A stretch of DNA of 64,000 nt from Aestuariivirga sp. (lineage in GTDB: Bacteria; Pseudomonadota; Alphaproteobacteria; Rhizobiales; Aestuariivirgaceae): assembly GCA_030680855.1 (NCBI GenBank), contig JAUXUN010000021.1, positions 32,948 to 96,947 on the forward strand, read 5' to 3'. The notes below the pieces were generated by a model. That model saw only the letters and a program-made list of their open reading frames with translations, had not been told where the DNA came from and made no database searches. Within the stretch, counting starts at the first letter, position 1; each line of letters opens with the position of its first letter. The position numbers and the translations under genes are program-made. This document shows positions 43,389-53,325 of the stretch, one piece after another.

Positions 43389-45596
43389 TCACTCAGCGGA
43401 GATTAAAAGAGGTTCGGGAAGACGGGAGAATTCGAGCGTCACCTGGGCGCCCTTGCCGGAGGGCGCGTCCTGCAGGCGCAAGCGGCCACCATGCTCTTCC
43501 ATGATGCGCTTGACAATTGCCAGGCCAAGGCCTGTGCCCTTCTCGCGCGTTGTCATGTAGGGTTCGGCCAGGCGGTTGCGATTTTCCTTCGGCAGGCCCA
43601 CGCCGTTGTCGGTCACGCGGATGAACGGCACATCGTGCTCAAGGCCGGCTTCCACCTGCACATGGCCTTTTTCGATGTTTTCCGTAAGCGTCCGGCCATC
43701 GATTGCCTCGCTGGCATTCTTTACGAGATTGGTGACGGCCTGGGTGATCAGACGGCGGTCAAACATGAACACGAAATCCGCCTTGCTGACATCGACATCG
43801 ATATCTATTTCGCTGGTTGAAACGCGCTGGAGAACAGTTGCATCACGTATCACTTCGGCAAGGTTCATGGGTTCGGGTGCGGCTTTCGGCATGCGGGCGA
43901 ATGAGGAGAATTCATCGACCATGCGGCCGATATCTCCCACCTGGCGGATTATCGTGTCGGTGCATTGCTCGAACACCTGGCGGTCGGAATGGATCTGCTT
44001 GCTGTATTTGCGCTTCAGGCGTTCGGCGGAAAGCTGGATGGGCGTCAATGGGTTTTTTATTTCATGGGCAATGCGGCGCGCAATGTCAGCCCAGGCGGTG
44101 TTGCGTTGGGCGGAAACAAGATCGGTGATGTCATCAAAGGTGAGGACAAAGCCGTGCTGGGCATCATCGGAAGACTCGGTGGTGATACGGGCGGTGAAGC
44201 TCAGGTCACGGCCCCTTATCTGCATGCCGACCTGGCCCTCGGCGAAACCGGATGGGCGGGATTTCGCAAGTTCAAAGAGTGCGGCAAATTCCGGCAGCGC
44301 CGTGCTGAAAGGCTGGCTGAGCAAGTCCTGCTCCGGAGCGCCGAGAAGCTGCAGGGCCGAACGGTTCGTCAGCGATATTTTTTCATCGGGATCAATGCCA
44401 ATGACTCCGGCGCTCACGCCTGCCAGCATGGCTTCAGTGAAGCGCCGCCGCTGGTCAAGCTGGTCATTCGTCTTGAGCAGTTCATCCTGATGCTGGGCCA
44501 CCTGGTCAGTCATGAAATTGAAGGTACGGGCCAGGGTTTCCAGATCGCCGATTCCTTCAATGGTGCTGACCTTGGCTGCAAAGTCGCCCTGGGCCACGCG
44601 GCGCGAGGCATCGAGGATGCGCACAATCGGCGCCACCAGCCTGTCGGAAAACCACAGGCCGATCCACATTGCGGCCAACAGAAACACAAAAGCCACGAGC
44701 GCATACATCATGCCAAAGGTGAGCTGCACCCCGGTGCGCTGGTTCAAAAGGCTGTCATATTCGTCCTTGGCTTCGCGGGTCGTCGTGAGCTGTTCGATGA
44801 CCGCTGGGGAAATAAAGCGGTAGACATAGAAATAGTGGGTTGGAAAGCTTTGCAGCTTGATGAGGGCGCGCACCAGATTGCCGCCCTCGCCGGGCGGGAT
44901 AAGCACCAGATCGCCCTTGTCGGCATGGGCAATCATCTCCGGCGATGGTGCCAGGAACTTGACCTTGTCATTGGCCGTGACGTTGACATCAATGCGTTTC
45001 TGGCTCTGGTCAAAAACAAAGGCGCCGGCGAGCCCGCGAAGTGCTGCGTGGCGGGCGACGCGGCGGACGAAGGCGGCACGATCGGAATCAAAAAGCGGTT
45101 TTTGCTGATTGAGGTCGGCCGAGATATTGGCAACGTCGTTGCGCGTGGCTTCTGCAGTATTCTTAATGTATTCCTCGGCGACAGTGACGGCCGAATTCAC
45201 GATGGTTTGGGTGCGCTCGGAAAACCAGGTGTCCAGTCCCCGGCTCAGCGTCACGAAGGCAAATACCGCAACGATAATGGCCGGCACCACGGCAATCAGG
45301 CTGAACAATGAGATAAGCCTGATGTGAAGGCTGGCGCCCGCAGTTCCCTTCCGGCGTTCCTTCAGGAGAAACAGCACCTGTCCGCCGATCATGGCTGCCA
45401 TGATGATCACCAGGCCGGTGTTCAGCAGCAGAAGAGTTGTGGTGACTTCCTTGGAGGGAATAATGGGCGTCAGGCCGGTCAATATGGCAAATGTCGCCAA
45501 TCCGCTGACAATGCCCAGCGCAACTAGCGCAAATCCCGCCCAGCCAGTGAGGCGGCGTAACTTGCTGGTTATGCGATGTTCACTCTTCTCGACCAT
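43389..45596 (-). CDS. ntrY: Sensor histidine kinase NtrY
   Basis: The protein has about 735 residues. There are three N-terminal membrane helices, a large periplasmic sensor of about 200 residues, another helix (FGMMYALVAFVFLLAAMWIGL), a HAMP linker and a PAS domain. The catalytic core has H-box [10 protein letters not shown], then N-box NLVKNASEAI and G-boxes DNGVGLP and GTGLGLAI. It phosphorylates NtrX. I chose ATG 45596; an in-frame GTG at 45635 adds 13 residues, and neither has a strong ribosome-binding site. It lies in the ntrBCYX operon. Confidence 0.93.
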   Translation of the reverse strand: MVEKSEHRITSKLRRLTGWAGFALVALGIVSGLATFAILTGLTPIIPSKEVTTTLLLLNTGLVIIMAAMIGGQVLFLLKERRKGTAGASLHIRLISLFSLIAVVPAIIVAVFAFVTLSRGLDTWFSERTQTIVNSAVTVAEEYIKNTAEATRNDVANISADLNQQKPLFDSDRAAFVRRVARHAALRGLAGAFVFDQSQKRIDVNVTANDKVKFLAPSPEMIAHADKGDLVLIPPGEGGNLVRALIKLQSFPTHYFYVYRFISPAVIEQLTTTREAKDEYDSLLNQRTGVQLTFGMMYALVAFVFLLAAMWIGLWFSDRLVAPIVRILDASRRVAQGDFAAKVSTIEGIGDLETLARTFNFMTDQVAQHQDELLKTNDQLDQRRRFTEAMLAGVSAGVIGIDPDEKISLTNRSALQLLGAPEQDLLSQPFSTALPEFAALFELAKSRPSGFAEGQVGMQIRGRDLSFTARITTESSDDAQHGFVLTFDDITDLVSAQRNTAWADIARRIAHEIKNPLTPIQLSAERLKRKYSKQIHSDRQVFEQCTDTIIRQVGDIGRMVDEFSSFARMPKAAPEPMNLAEVIRDATVLQRVSTSEIDIDVDVSKADFVFMFDRRLITQAVTNLVKNASEAIDGRTLTENIEKGHVQVEAGLEHDVPFIRVTDNGVGLPKENRNRLAEPYMTTREKGTGLGLAIVKRIMEEHGGRLRLQDAPSGKGAQVTLEFSRLPEPLLISAE

Positions 45597-45664
45597 AAGC
45601 CCTGATTCACCACTACTGTTGCCTGAAATCAACACTATTAGTGGCGAATTTGTGACAGTAGTGG

Positions 45665-47110
45665 TTAATGCAACCCGCGAATACTCTTTATGTTCCGGCT
45701 GCGCAGTTTAGTCCGCAGGGTGTTGCGATTGATGCCTAGCAAATCGGCGGCGCGGAGCTGGTTTCCGTTGGTGGCAGTCAGGCTGGCGCGCAGCAGCGGT
45801 GGCTCGATTTCGGCGAGCATGCGTTCGTAAAGGCCGCCTGGCGGAAGGTTCTGGCCAAATGATGCGAAGTATTCGGCGAGATAGTTTTCAAAGAATTCCG
45901 CCGGCTTGTCGAAATCCACGGGCTGGCTGCCGTTCTGCTTCGCGGCCGGCGTTGAGGCCAGCTCGCGCGTCACGGAAGCCGCGGTAATTGTGTCATCGCT
46001 CTCCATGGCCATCAGGCGCTTGATCAAATTTTCCAGTTCACGGACATTTCCCGGCCAGCGATAGGATTGCAACGCGGCAACCGCATCCTGGGATATTTCC
46101 TTGCGCGGCAGGCCTTCGGTTGAGGCGCGCTCGAGAAAATGCCTGGTGAGATCGGGAAGATCCTCCAAACGTTCGCGCAGCGCCGGAATCTGCAATGGCA
46201 CAACATTCAAGCGAAAGAAAAGGTCTTCGCGGAATTGTCCCTGGGTGATCAGCTGGCGCAAATCCCGATGGGTGGCGGCGATAATGCGGACATTGGTTTT
46301 AATCGGAGATACTCCGCCTACGGAAGTGTATTCGCTTTGCTGCAGAACGCGCAGCAGGCGGGTTTGCGCTTCCAGCGGCATGTCGCCGATTTCGTCGAGG
46401 AACAGGGTTCCGCCCTCGGCCTGCTCAAAGCGGCCTGCCATGCGGGAGGTGGCCCCGGTGAAAGCCCCCTTCTCATGTCCAAATAGTTCTGATTCGATGA
46501 GCTCGCGTGGAATTGCCGCCATGTTGACGGCCACGAAGGCGCCTTTGCGGCGGCGGCCATAGTCATGAAGGGCGCGCGCCACAAGTTCCTTGCCGGTGCC
46601 GGATTCACCCACGATCATGACCGTAAGATCAGTCTGCGTGAGGCGGGCGATGATGCGGTAAATGTCCTGCATGGCGGGCGAGCGGCCGACGATGGGAAGA
46701 TTCTCTGATGCGGGAGCCCGTGTTTGCGAAACGGTCGGTTTCGATGATTGCTCCAAGGCACGGCCCACGGTTTGCACCAGCGCATTGAGGTCGAATGGCT
46801 TTGGCAGATAATCGTAAGCTCCGCGCTCGGCTGCGGTAATGGCCGTCATGATGGTGTTCTGCGCGCTCATGACAATGATCGGCAGGTTGGGCCGCAATTT
46901 TTTAATGCGCGGGATCACGTCGAAGGCGTTTTCGTCGGGCAGCACCACGTCGGTCAGCACGGCATCGCCCTGCCCTTCGGAAACCCAGCGCCAGAGGGCC
47001 GTCGCGGTCGCGGTTGAGCGCACACTGTAACCGGCGCGGTTCAGGGCCTGGGTCAGGACCGTGCGGATGGCGCTGTCGTCGTCGGCGAGAAGTATTGTTT
47101 TAGCGCTCAC
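45665..47110 (-). CDS. ntrC: Nitrogen regulator NtrC (NR-I)
   Basis: The 481-residue sigma-54 activator has a receiver domain ([14 protein letters not shown]; phospho-Asp in VLTDVVLP). An AAA+ domain follows with Walker [10 protein letters not shown], the sigma-54 contact loop GAFTGA and Walker [16 protein letters not shown]-terminal Fis-type helix-turn-helix ends the protein ([18 protein letters not shown]). Phosphorylated by NtrB, it turns on nitrogen-assimilation genes. GTG 47110 overlaps the ntrB stop (GTGA). Length is normal. Confidence 0.96.
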   Translation of the reverse strand: MSAKTILLADDDSAIRTVLTQALNRAGYSVRSTATATALWRWVSEGQGDAVLTDVVLPDENAFDVIPRIKKLRPNLPIIVMSAQNTIMTAITAAERGAYDYLPKPFDLNALVQTVGRALEQSSKPTVSQTRAPASENLPIVGRSPAMQDIYRIIARLTQTDLTVMIVGESGTGKELVARALHDYGRRRKGAFVAVNMAAIPRELIESELFGHEKGAFTGATSRMAGRFEQAEGGTLFLDEIGDMPLEAQTRLLRVLQQSEYTSVGGVSPIKTNVRIIAATHRDLRQLITQGQFREDLFFRLNVVPLQIPALRERLEDLPDLTRHFLERASTEGLPRKEISQDAVAALQSYRWPGNVRELENLIKRLMAMESDDTITAASVTRELASTPAAKQNGSQPVDFDKPAEFFENYLAEYFASFGQNLPPGGLYERMLAEIEPPLLRASLTATNGNQLRAADLLGINRNTLRTKLRSRNIKSIRGLH

Positions 47111-48249
47111 TTATTTTTGCCTTTTGGTTCTGGTTTTTCATCGGTTTGCTGGCGCAGCATGGGAAGCAGGACGCGGAAGGTTGTGCCGCGATCGCGGGAA
47201 ATACATTCAACAACGCCGCCATGATCGCGCACAATTTTTGCAACAAGGGCGAGGCCCAGGCCCCTGCCCTGGGGTTTCGTTGTGACAAAGGCATCAAAGA
47301 TATGGGGCCTCAAGTCCTCGCTGATGCCTGGTCCGTTGTCGTGAATGCAGACTTCAAAGGGCAATGAGACGCGTTCATTCGAACCGGGCACCGTAAGTTT
47401 CACACCGGGGCGAAAGGCCGTGGTCAACGTGATTTCGCCGACCTCACCCGAAGCGGCGATGGATTCGGCGGCATTTTTGGCGAGGTTCAGAAAAACCTGA
47501 ACCAGTTGATCCTGGTTGCCAAGCACCGAGGGCAGCGAAGGATCATATTCCTCGCGGATGACAATGCCATTGGGCATTCCGGCGGTTGTTAGTTGCTTTA
47601 CGCGGTCAAGCACCACATGAATGTTGACGGGTTTCCGGTCCAGGGGCCTTTCATCGGAGAAGACTTCCATTTGATCCACGAGATCCCTGATGCGGTCGGT
47701 CTCCTCGCAAATCAGCTTTGCCAGGGCACGGTCATTGTTTTCCAGAACAGGTTCCAGCAATTGCGCGGCGCCCCTGATGCCGGACAAGGGGTTTTTGATT
47801 TCATGGGCCAGCATGGCGGCCATGCCTGAGACAGAGCGCGCAGCACCGCGATGGGTGAGCTGCAAATCAAACTTCTGGGCCATGGACCGGCGGAGAAGGG
47901 TCAGCACGACAAAGCGCGGGTCATCATTCACCAGCGCGGTTTGCAGGTCAACAATGCGCTCGCCGCCCATGCGGGGTGTGCCAACGCCGACGGAATATTC
48001 ATTCATGACGCCAGCCGATTGCCGGACCTGGTTGACCACTTCCAGTACCGGGCTGGAAAACGGCATGGCATCTTCCAACTTGTGGCGGGCTAGCATGGTT
48101 GACGAGGCCTGGAAGAAATCTTCAGCCGCACTGTTGGCAAAGCAGATGACGTTGTTTTCATCGACCACCAGAATGGGGTTTGGAAGGGCATCAAAAATCG
48201 AGCGCAGCGGCGGCAATTTTGTCAAGGCTATGATTGCAGCTTCCATCAC
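47107..48249 (-). CDS. ntrB: Nitrogen sensor kinase/phosphatase NtrB (NR-II)
   Basis: The 380-residue soluble kinase has an N-terminal PAS domain ([29 protein letters not shown]). The H-box is [19 protein letters not shown] (about 146-164). The catalytic domain follows with [16 protein letters not shown] and GRGLGLALV. It phosphorylates or dephosphorylates NtrC in response to nitrogen status through PII. Start GTG 48249, followed at once by ATG 48246, overlaps the dusB stop, so translation continues from dusB. Confidence 0.95.
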   Translation of the reverse strand: MMEAAIIALTKLPPLRSIFDALPNPILVVDENNVICFANSAAEDFFQASSTMLARHKLEDAMPFSSPVLEVVNQVRQSAGVMNEYSVGVGTPRMGGERIVDLQTALVNDDPRFVVLTLLRRSMAQKFDLQLTHRGAARSVSGMAAMLAHEIKNPLSGIRGAAQLLEPVLENNDRALAKLICEETDRIRDLVDQMEVFSDERPLDRKPVNIHVVLDRVKQLTTAGMPNGIVIREEYDPSLPSVLGNQDQLVQVFLNLAKNAAESIAASGEVGEITLTTAFRPGVKLTVPGSNERVSLPFEVCIHDNGPGISEDLRPHIFDAFVTTKPQGRGLGLALVAKIVRDHGGVVECISRDRGTTFRVLLPMLRQQTDEKPEPKGKNK

Positions 48250-49262
48250 GCGGCCTCAGCTTCCCGGGCCTCTAAGGAACCGTAGAGTTGAATGATTGCA
48301 TGGGCCACGTAGCCATTGTCACGCGCGGTCAGGATGCGCTGACGCCAATGAGCGGCACTTTCCGCTGAAAGATATTTGCGCTCGAGAAGGCGGGTGATTG
48401 TCCAGCCAAGGTGCTTGCGCGTTGTTCTGTTGCCAAGTTCGGCGCCATAGACCTCCAGCATGTGCCGGTGATGTTCAGAAACGATCTGCATTTCCTTATG
48501 TAGTGAAGGTTCATCAATGCCCGACCCTGCGTCCAGTTGATTGGCGATGACCCCTGGCCACCAGGGCCTGCCATACGCGCCGCGGCCAATCATGACGCCG
48601 TCGGCCTGGGATTGCGCCAGCATCGTGCGGGCGTCGGCGGCGGAGGTTCCGTCACCATTGGCAATCAAGGGAATGCTGATGGCTTCCTTGACGGCGCGAA
48701 TGGCGCGCCAGTCGGCCTTGCCGCCATAGAACTGGCAGCGGGTTCGTCCGTGTACGGTAATCATCTGAACGCCGGCATCTTCGGCGCGGCGCGCCAGTTC
48801 GGGGGCGTTCATCGAGCTTGCATCCCAGCCCAGCCGCATTTTGAGGGTGACGGGAACCCGGGCCGCCTGAACTGTGGCCTCGACGAGCGTCAGGGCATGG
48901 TCGAGATCGCGCATCAGGGCCGATCCCGAGAGGCCACCGGTCACCTGCCGCGCCGGACAACCCATATTGATATCAATGATGTCCGCACCCAGATCCTGGG
49001 CAACCATGGCTCCTTCGGTCATCCAGCGCGCCTCACGGCCCGCAAGCTGGATGACAAAAGGCTTCAACCTGTCGGCACCGCGGGCCCGGCGCACCATATC
49101 GGGTCTGGCACGGACCAGCTCTTCGCTCGCCACCATTTCGGAAACAACCAGCCCCGCCCCATGGGCATGGGCCGCGGCCCGGAACGGCCCGTCCGTCACG
49201 CCTGACAGGGGCGCCAGAAAAACCCTGTTACGGGTTTTGATGGGTCCGATTTGAATGCTCAT
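48246..49262 (-). CDS. dusB: tRNA-dihydrouridine synthase
   Basis: From ATG 49262 the protein has 338 residues. It is a flavin-dependent TIM barrel with [17 protein letters not shown] near the N-terminus. The catalytic cysteine is in [11 protein letters not shown], and the [17 protein letters not shown] and [15 protein letters not shown] segments bind FMN and tRNA. It reduces uridines in the tRNA D-loop. An ATG at 49277 is an equally possible start. It heads the dusB-ntrBCYX operon, an arrangement conserved in Alphaproteobacteria. Confidence 0.95.
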   Translation of the reverse strand: MSIQIGPIKTRNRVFLAPLSGVTDGPFRAAAHAHGAGLVVSEMVASEELVRARPDMVRRARGADRLKPFVIQLAGREARWMTEGAMVAQDLGADIIDINMGCPARQVTGGLSGSALMRDLDHALTLVEATVQAARVPVTLKMRLGWDASSMNAPELARRAEDAGVQMITVHGRTRCQFYGGKADWRAIRAVKEAISIPLIANGDGTSAADARTMLAQSQADGVMIGRGAYGRPWWPGVIANQLDAGSGIDEPSLHKEMQIVSEHHRHMLEVYGAELGNRTTRKHLGWTITRLLERKYLSAESAAHWRQRILTARDNGYVAHAIIQLYGSLEAREAEAA

Positions 49263-49371
49263 TTTTTCATCATGCATCTGACTAGCATATTTTATAAGCA
49301 GAATAGCCGTATGTTGCACTGCGTCAAGACCATTTATTGCCCCATGCCGGAGGGACTGCTAGACGAAAATT

Positions 49372-50541
49372 ATGTCGGTTGCAGTTGTCATCGTTGCGGG
49401 GGGTGCGGGAATTCGCGCCGGGGGGGAACTGCCGAAGCAATATCAGTTAATTGGCGGCAGGCCGGTAGTTTGGTGGACACTCAAGGCCTTTGCCGAGCAT
49501 CCCGGGGTTTCCCACATACAAACCGTGATTGGCGCGGGGCACGAGGAGCTGTTTGCGGCGGCCATCGGGGAGTTGCGCGTTGCCCCTCCGGTCATTGGCG
49601 GTGCCACACGGCAGGACTCATGCCGCATTGGGGTTGCCGCTTGCAGCGGCGCTGGCGCCCAAAGGGTGCTGATTCATGATGCGGCCCGCCCCTTTGTGTC
49701 TGCTGACCTGATCAGCCATGTCATCGCCGAACTTGAACGATCCGAAAGTGTCATTCCGGGCCTGCCCATTGCCGACACGATCAAGCTTGCCCCCGGCGGC
49801 CTGGTTGAACGCACGGTGGACCGCCAGAGCCTGTGGTTGGTGCAGACGCCGCAGGGCTTTGATCTGGGGGCCATTCTTGCGGCCCACACTAAGGCCCATG
49901 AACAAAACCTGCAGGGCCTGACGGATGATGCGGCAGTTGCTGAAAAATTTGGTATCAAGGTGCGGGTGATTGCAGGGCGGGCGGAAAATCAAAAGCTCAC
50001 GACGATGGAAGATATTCACGAGGCAGATAGAATTTTGACTGCAAGGGCAAATTCCGAGCGGCTCGACGTGCGCGTCGGACAGGGCATCGATTTTCACGAG
50101 TTCGAAGCTGGTGATGGCGTGGTGCTGTGCGGCGTTAAAATTCCCCATGATAAAAAGCTGAAGGGTCACTCCGATGCGGATGCGGCGATGCATGCGCTAA
50201 CTGATGCCATCCTCGGTGCAATGGGTGAAGGTGATATCGGCAGCCACTTTCCACCGAGTGATCCGCAATGGAAAGGCGCTTCATCTTCTATATTTCTGAA
50301 GAAGGCGGTTTATCTCATGAGTTCGCGGAACGGCATCATTGCCAATGTGGATATCACCATTCTGGCGGAGGCACCGCGCATTGGCCCGCATATCGACGCT
50401 ATGAAGGTTCTGCTCTCCCCTCTGCTCCACCTTTCCAAGGAGCGCATTGCCATCAAGGCTACGACGACCGAGCAGTTGGGCGCCATTGGCCGGCGTGAAG
50501 GGCTTGCGGCGTTTGCCACTGTGACGGTGCGCCTGCCATGA
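49372..50541 (+). CDS. ispDF: Bifunctional IspD/IspF isoprenoid enzyme
   Basis: The 389-residue fusion joins IspD (residues ~1-225; AVVIVAGGAGIRAGGELPKQY with the CTP-binding loop, and later LIHDAARPF) to IspF (~230-389; RVGQGIDFHEFE with the metal-binding D-x-H, then LKGHSDADAAMHALTDAI). It performs the cytidylyltransferase and cyclase steps of the methylerythritol phosphate pathway. The fusion is common in Alphaproteobacteria. ATG 49372 has no strong ribosome-binding site. It is transcribed divergently from dusB and coupled by ATGA to cinA. Confidence 0.96.
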   Translation: MSVAVVIVAGGAGIRAGGELPKQYQLIGGRPVVWWTLKAFAEHPGVSHIQTVIGAGHEELFAAAIGELRVAPPVIGGATRQDSCRIGVAACSGAGAQRVLIHDAARPFVSADLISHVIAELERSESVIPGLPIADTIKLAPGGLVERTVDRQSLWLVQTPQGFDLGAILAAHTKAHEQNLQGLTDDAAVAEKFGIKVRVIAGRAENQKLTTMEDIHEADRILTARANSERLDVRVGQGIDFHEFEAGDGVVLCGVKIPHDKKLKGHSDADAAMHALTDAILGAMGEGDIGSHFPPSDPQWKGASSSIFLKKAVYLMSSRNGIIANVDITILAEAPRIGPHIDAMKVLLSPLLHLSKERIAIKATTTEQLGAIGRREGLAAFATVTVRLP

Positions 50542-51020
50542 CCCTTGAGCAAAGGGCAGCGGCTCTCTTGGACAAATGCCGGGGGCGCGAAGTCAAGATT
50601 GCGACGGCGGAGAGTTGCACCGGCGGCATGGTGGCCGCGCTGCTGACTTCGATTGCCGGCTCATCCGACGTATTCGACTGTGGATTTGTGACCTATTCAA
50701 ACGAAGCCAAGATTTTAATGCTCGGTGTTTCGCCTGAGATCATTGCCGAGTTCGGCGCGGTGAGCCGGGAATGCGCATTGGCGATGGCGCATGGAGCCAT
50801 TCTCAAATCCGCCGCCACGCTTGCCGTTTCGATTACAGGAATTGCTGGTCCGGGCGGCGGATCTGAGGCAAAGCCGGTGGGATTGATTCACTTTGCCTGT
50901 GCCCGTAGGAATGGCGCGACACTTCACCGGGAAGAAAGACTTGGCGATATCGGGCGTGATGGCGTGCGCAAGGCTTCAGTTGAAGTGGCGCTTGATATTC
51001 TTGAAGCTCAGCTCTTGTAG
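50538..51020 (+). CDS. CinA C-terminal domain nicotinamide-nucleotide amidase
   Basis: The 160-residue protein consists only of the CinA C-terminal (PncC) domain: TAESCTGGMVAALLTSIAGSS near 22-42, TYSNEAKI, and SITGIAGPGGGSEAKPVGLIHFA near 97-119. It deamidates NMN to nicotinate mononucleotide in pyridine nucleotide salvage. It overlaps ispDF by four bases. Its end overlaps the convergent COQ10-like gene by 13 bases. Confidence 0.9.
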   Translation: MTLEQRAAALLDKCRGREVKIATAESCTGGMVAALLTSIAGSSDVFDCGFVTYSNEAKILMLGVSPEIIAEFGAVSRECALAMAHGAILKSAATLAVSITGIAGPGGGSEAKPVGLIHFACARRNGATLHREERLGDIGRDGVRKASVEVALDILEAQLL

Positions 51021-51466
51021 AGTTTTTCGGCGCGGGCCTCGAAGGCGCTGATGATTTTCCGTGCCGCCATATCAAACATGCCCTTCATCAACAGCTGCAG
51101 CATCGGGCTTTTCATTTCGTAGTCCACGGCAAATGTAATATCGGACTTGCCATCTTCGACGGGCGTGATCTGCCAAGAAGAGATGAGCTTCTTTACCGCA
51201 TTGCCCGACGAAACCGCGCTGACGGAAAGGTTTTCAAGGCTTGTCTCAACCTGGCTCGAAAAAGATTCGTGTATGCCCATTTTCTTATGGCCGATGACGA
51301 GATCAGCGCTGAAACTTTCATAATCATCAACGGGTGGCTTGCGATTGCGCACTGTCGACCGTTCAACGAGCGGCAGGAATTCTTCGTAACTCCCTACATC
51401 GGCAACAACCGCAAAAATTTGCTGGGGTGGAAAATTCACGCGGCGGATGACGGTAAATCTGGGCAA
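51008..51466 (-). CDS. COQ10/RatA-type START-domain protein
   Basis: From TTG 51466 the protein has 152 residues: PRFTVIRRVNFPPQQIFAVVADVGSYEEFLPLVERSTV, then FSADLVIGHKKMGIHESFSSQV and a C-terminal helix. This is the polyketide-cyclase/START fold of COQ10 and RatA. The mitochondrial relative delivers ubiquinone to respiratory complexes; the RatA name comes from a ribosome-association effect. The TTG is chosen because it lies five bases after the lipA stop and directly before the conserved start of the domain. The frame is open further upstream inside lipA, but that part is not family-like. Confidence 0.82.
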   Translation of the reverse strand: MPRFTVIRRVNFPPQQIFAVVADVGSYEEFLPLVERSTVRNRKPPVDDYESFSADLVIGHKKMGIHESFSSQVETSLENLSVSAVSSGNAVKKLISSWQITPVEDGKSDITFAVDYEMKSPMLQLLMKGMFDMAARKIISAFEARAEKLYKS

Positions 51467-51470
51467 TTCA

Positions 51471-52415
51471 TCAGTTTCCGGAGTGATTGGCCCGGGCGGC
51501 GCGCAGCCTGGCGAAATCCTCGCCCGCATGATGGGACGAGCGCGTGAGCGGCGATGACGCCACCATGAGGAAGCCCTTGGCATAGGCCGTGGCTTCATAG
51601 GCCTTGAACTCGTCGGGGGTGACAAAGCGGTCGATGGCTGCGTGCTTGCGGGTGGGCTGCAGGTATTGGCCGATGGTGATGAAATCAATGCTGGCAGAGC
51701 GCATGTCGTCCATGACCTGCATGACCTGTTCGCGGGTTTCGCCAAGGCCCACCATGATGCCGGACTTGGTGAACATCATGGGATCCAGCTCCTTCACCCG
51801 CTGCAACAGGCGCAGCGAATGGAAGTAGCGCGCACCCGGCCTGATTTTCAGGTAGAGAGCGGGAACGGTTTCGAGATTGTGGTTGAACACATCGGGGCGG
51901 GCCTCGACGACCTGCTCAAGGGCGCCGTTTTTCTTCAAGAAGTCAGGCGTCAGGACCTCAATTGTCGTGGCAGGCGTGGCGGCGCGCGTGGCGCGGATGA
52001 CACGGGCGAAATGGGCGGCTCCGCCATCATCGAGGTCATCGCGGTCCACGGAGGTGATGACGGCATGGGCCAGGCCCATGCGGGCGATAGCATCGGCCAC
52101 CCGTTCGGGCTCATCGGCTTCAAGGGCCTCCGGCAAGCCGGTTTTTACGTTGCAGAAGGCGCAGGCCCTAGTGCAGGTGTCGCCCATGATCATGAAGGTT
52201 GCGTGTTTCTTGGACCAGCATTCGCCGATGTTGGGGCAGCCCGCTTCCTCACAGACGGTGACCAAACCATTCTCACGGACAATCTTCTGGGTCTCCGCGT
52301 AGATGGGCGAACCCGGCGCCTTCACCCTGATCCACTCCGGCTTGCGCAGAAGCGGCGTATCGGCCTTATGAGCCTTTTCAGGATGGCGGAGCCTTGTATC
52401 GAGAAGCGTTGCCAT
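51471..52415 (-). CDS. lipA: Lipoyl synthase
   Basis: The 314-residue radical SAM enzyme has the auxiliary cluster cysteines in [13 protein letters not shown] and the radical SAM triad [10 protein letters not shown]. It inserts two sulfurs into octanoyl groups on lipoyl domains, such as those of PdhB and PdhC encoded nearby at 57-59 kb. ATG 52415 lies four bases after the first GlsB-like gene. All expected motifs are intact. Confidence 0.96.
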   Translation of the reverse strand: MATLLDTRLRHPEKAHKADTPLLRKPEWIRVKAPGSPIYAETQKIVRENGLVTVCEEAGCPNIGECWSKKHATFMIMGDTCTRACAFCNVKTGLPEALEADEPERVADAIARMGLAHAVITSVDRDDLDDGGAAHFARVIRATRAATPATTIEVLTPDFLKKNGALEQVVEARPDVFNHNLETVPALYLKIRPGARYFHSLRLLQRVKELDPMMFTKSGIMVGLGETREQVMQVMDDMRSASIDFITIGQYLQPTRKHAAIDRFVTPDEFKAYEATAYAKGFLMVASSPLTRSSHHAGEDFARLRAARANHSGN

Positions 52416-52419
52416 GGGC

Positions 52420-52674
52420 TTAGGCGGAGTGGCCCTTGAAAGCGCGGTAGGCCAGGATCAGGATGCAAGCTCCGGCAACGGCCACAATCAATTGCCCCAA
52501 CAAACCGCCGAGTGCAATGCCCGCAAGGGCCAGCAGCCAGTTCCCGAGCAGTGCACCAACGACACCGAGGACGATGTTCATGATGAGGCCTGTGTCAAAC
52601 TTCATCACCTTTTCCGCGATCCAGCCGGCAAGGCCGCCGAGGATGATCGTCATAATCCAGCCAAAACCTTCCAT
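52420..52674 (-). CDS. GlsB/YeaQ/YmgE-family small membrane protein (copy 1)
   Basis: This 84-residue protein has three hydrophobic helices and the family pattern [38 protein letters not shown]. These transglycosylase-associated or stress-response membrane proteins have no defined biochemical role. It is one of three adjacent copies on the same strand. It lies between a paralogue and lipA and is probably cotranscribed with them. Confidence 0.85.
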   Translation of the reverse strand: MEGFGWIMTIILGGLAGWIAEKVMKFDTGLIMNIVLGVVGALLGNWLLALAGIALGGLLGQLIVAVAGACILILAYRAFKGHSA

Positions 52675-52686
52675 CTCATTGCTCTC

Positions 52687-52977
52687 CTAGCGGTCACGTA
52701 ACATTTTTACGACGACGATGAGGATAACCGCGCCGACAACGGACACCAGCAGATTGCCCCAAAACCAGCCATGGAAGACTTCGCCGAGCCGAATACCAGC
52801 GGCGTTGGCCAAAAAGCCGCCGATGTAGGCGCCGATGATGCCGACGATGATGTTCATCATCAGGCCCATGTCGGACCTGGTGAGCTTTTCAGCAATCCAG
52901 CCTGCCACCGCGCCAATCAACAAGGTTCCGGCCCAGCCCACGCCACCGCCAAGATCCATCAGGCTATTCATTTCCAT
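52687..52977 (-). CDS. GlsB/YeaQ/YmgE-family small membrane protein (copy 2)
   Basis: This 96-residue member is close to copy 1. It has GAVAGWIAEKLTRSDMGLMMNIIVGIIGAYIGGFL, followed by a third helix (NLLVSVVGAVILIVVV). The shared GWIAEK motif is the family hallmark. It begins at ATG 52977, with AGGAAA upstream. It lies 20 bases after copy 3. Confidence 0.85.
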   Translation of the reverse strand: MEMNSLMDLGGGVGWAGTLLIGAVAGWIAEKLTRSDMGLMMNIIVGIIGAYIGGFLANAAGIRLGEVFHGWFWGNLLVSVVGAVILIVVVKMLRDR

Positions 52978-52997
52978 TTTCCTGTTACTCCCGCAGT

Positions 52998-53246
52998 TCA
53001 GGTTAATATCCTTGCGATGATCATGACGATGATGGCGCCGATAGTGGCGGTTGCAATGTCACGGCCATATTCATTCTTGATGCCGAGATCGATTCCCATC
53101 TTGTTGAGAACATACGATCCCACGAATGAGCCGATGACGCCACTGATGAGATATTGGAACAGGCCATAGCCGCCAACGACAAAACTGGCCAGCCAGCCCG
53201 CAACCAGGCCCAGCAGCAGGGCGATAATGATATTCTTAGTATCCAT
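52998..53246 (-). CDS. GlsB/YeaQ/YmgE-family small membrane protein (copy 3, diverged)
   Basis: From ATG 53246, after GAAGGG, the protein has 82 residues. It keeps the three-helix plan and the glycine spacing (LLLGLVAGWLASFVVGG, then LISGVIGSFVGSYVL). It lacks the GWIAEK and MGLMMN signatures of its two neighbours. Longer frames upstream to 53369 have no family-like sequence. It is therefore the most diverged of the three tandem copies. Confidence 0.8.
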   Translation of the reverse strand: MDTKNIIIALLLGLVAGWLASFVVGGYGLFQYLISGVIGSFVGSYVLNKMGIDLGIKNEYGRDIATATIGAIIVMIIARILT

Positions 53247-53325
53247 GCGAGGCCCTTCTGATTTGCGTTTGGCTTGAGATATGGCCCACGAAAGGGCGTG
53301 GTTCAAGTGGCATGTGAATGACGCC

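Noticed and set aside
43965..45311. Plus-strand frame of 448 codons opposite ntrY
   Set aside because: NtrY is complete with all kinase motifs on the other strand, and the opposite frame has no recognisable features.
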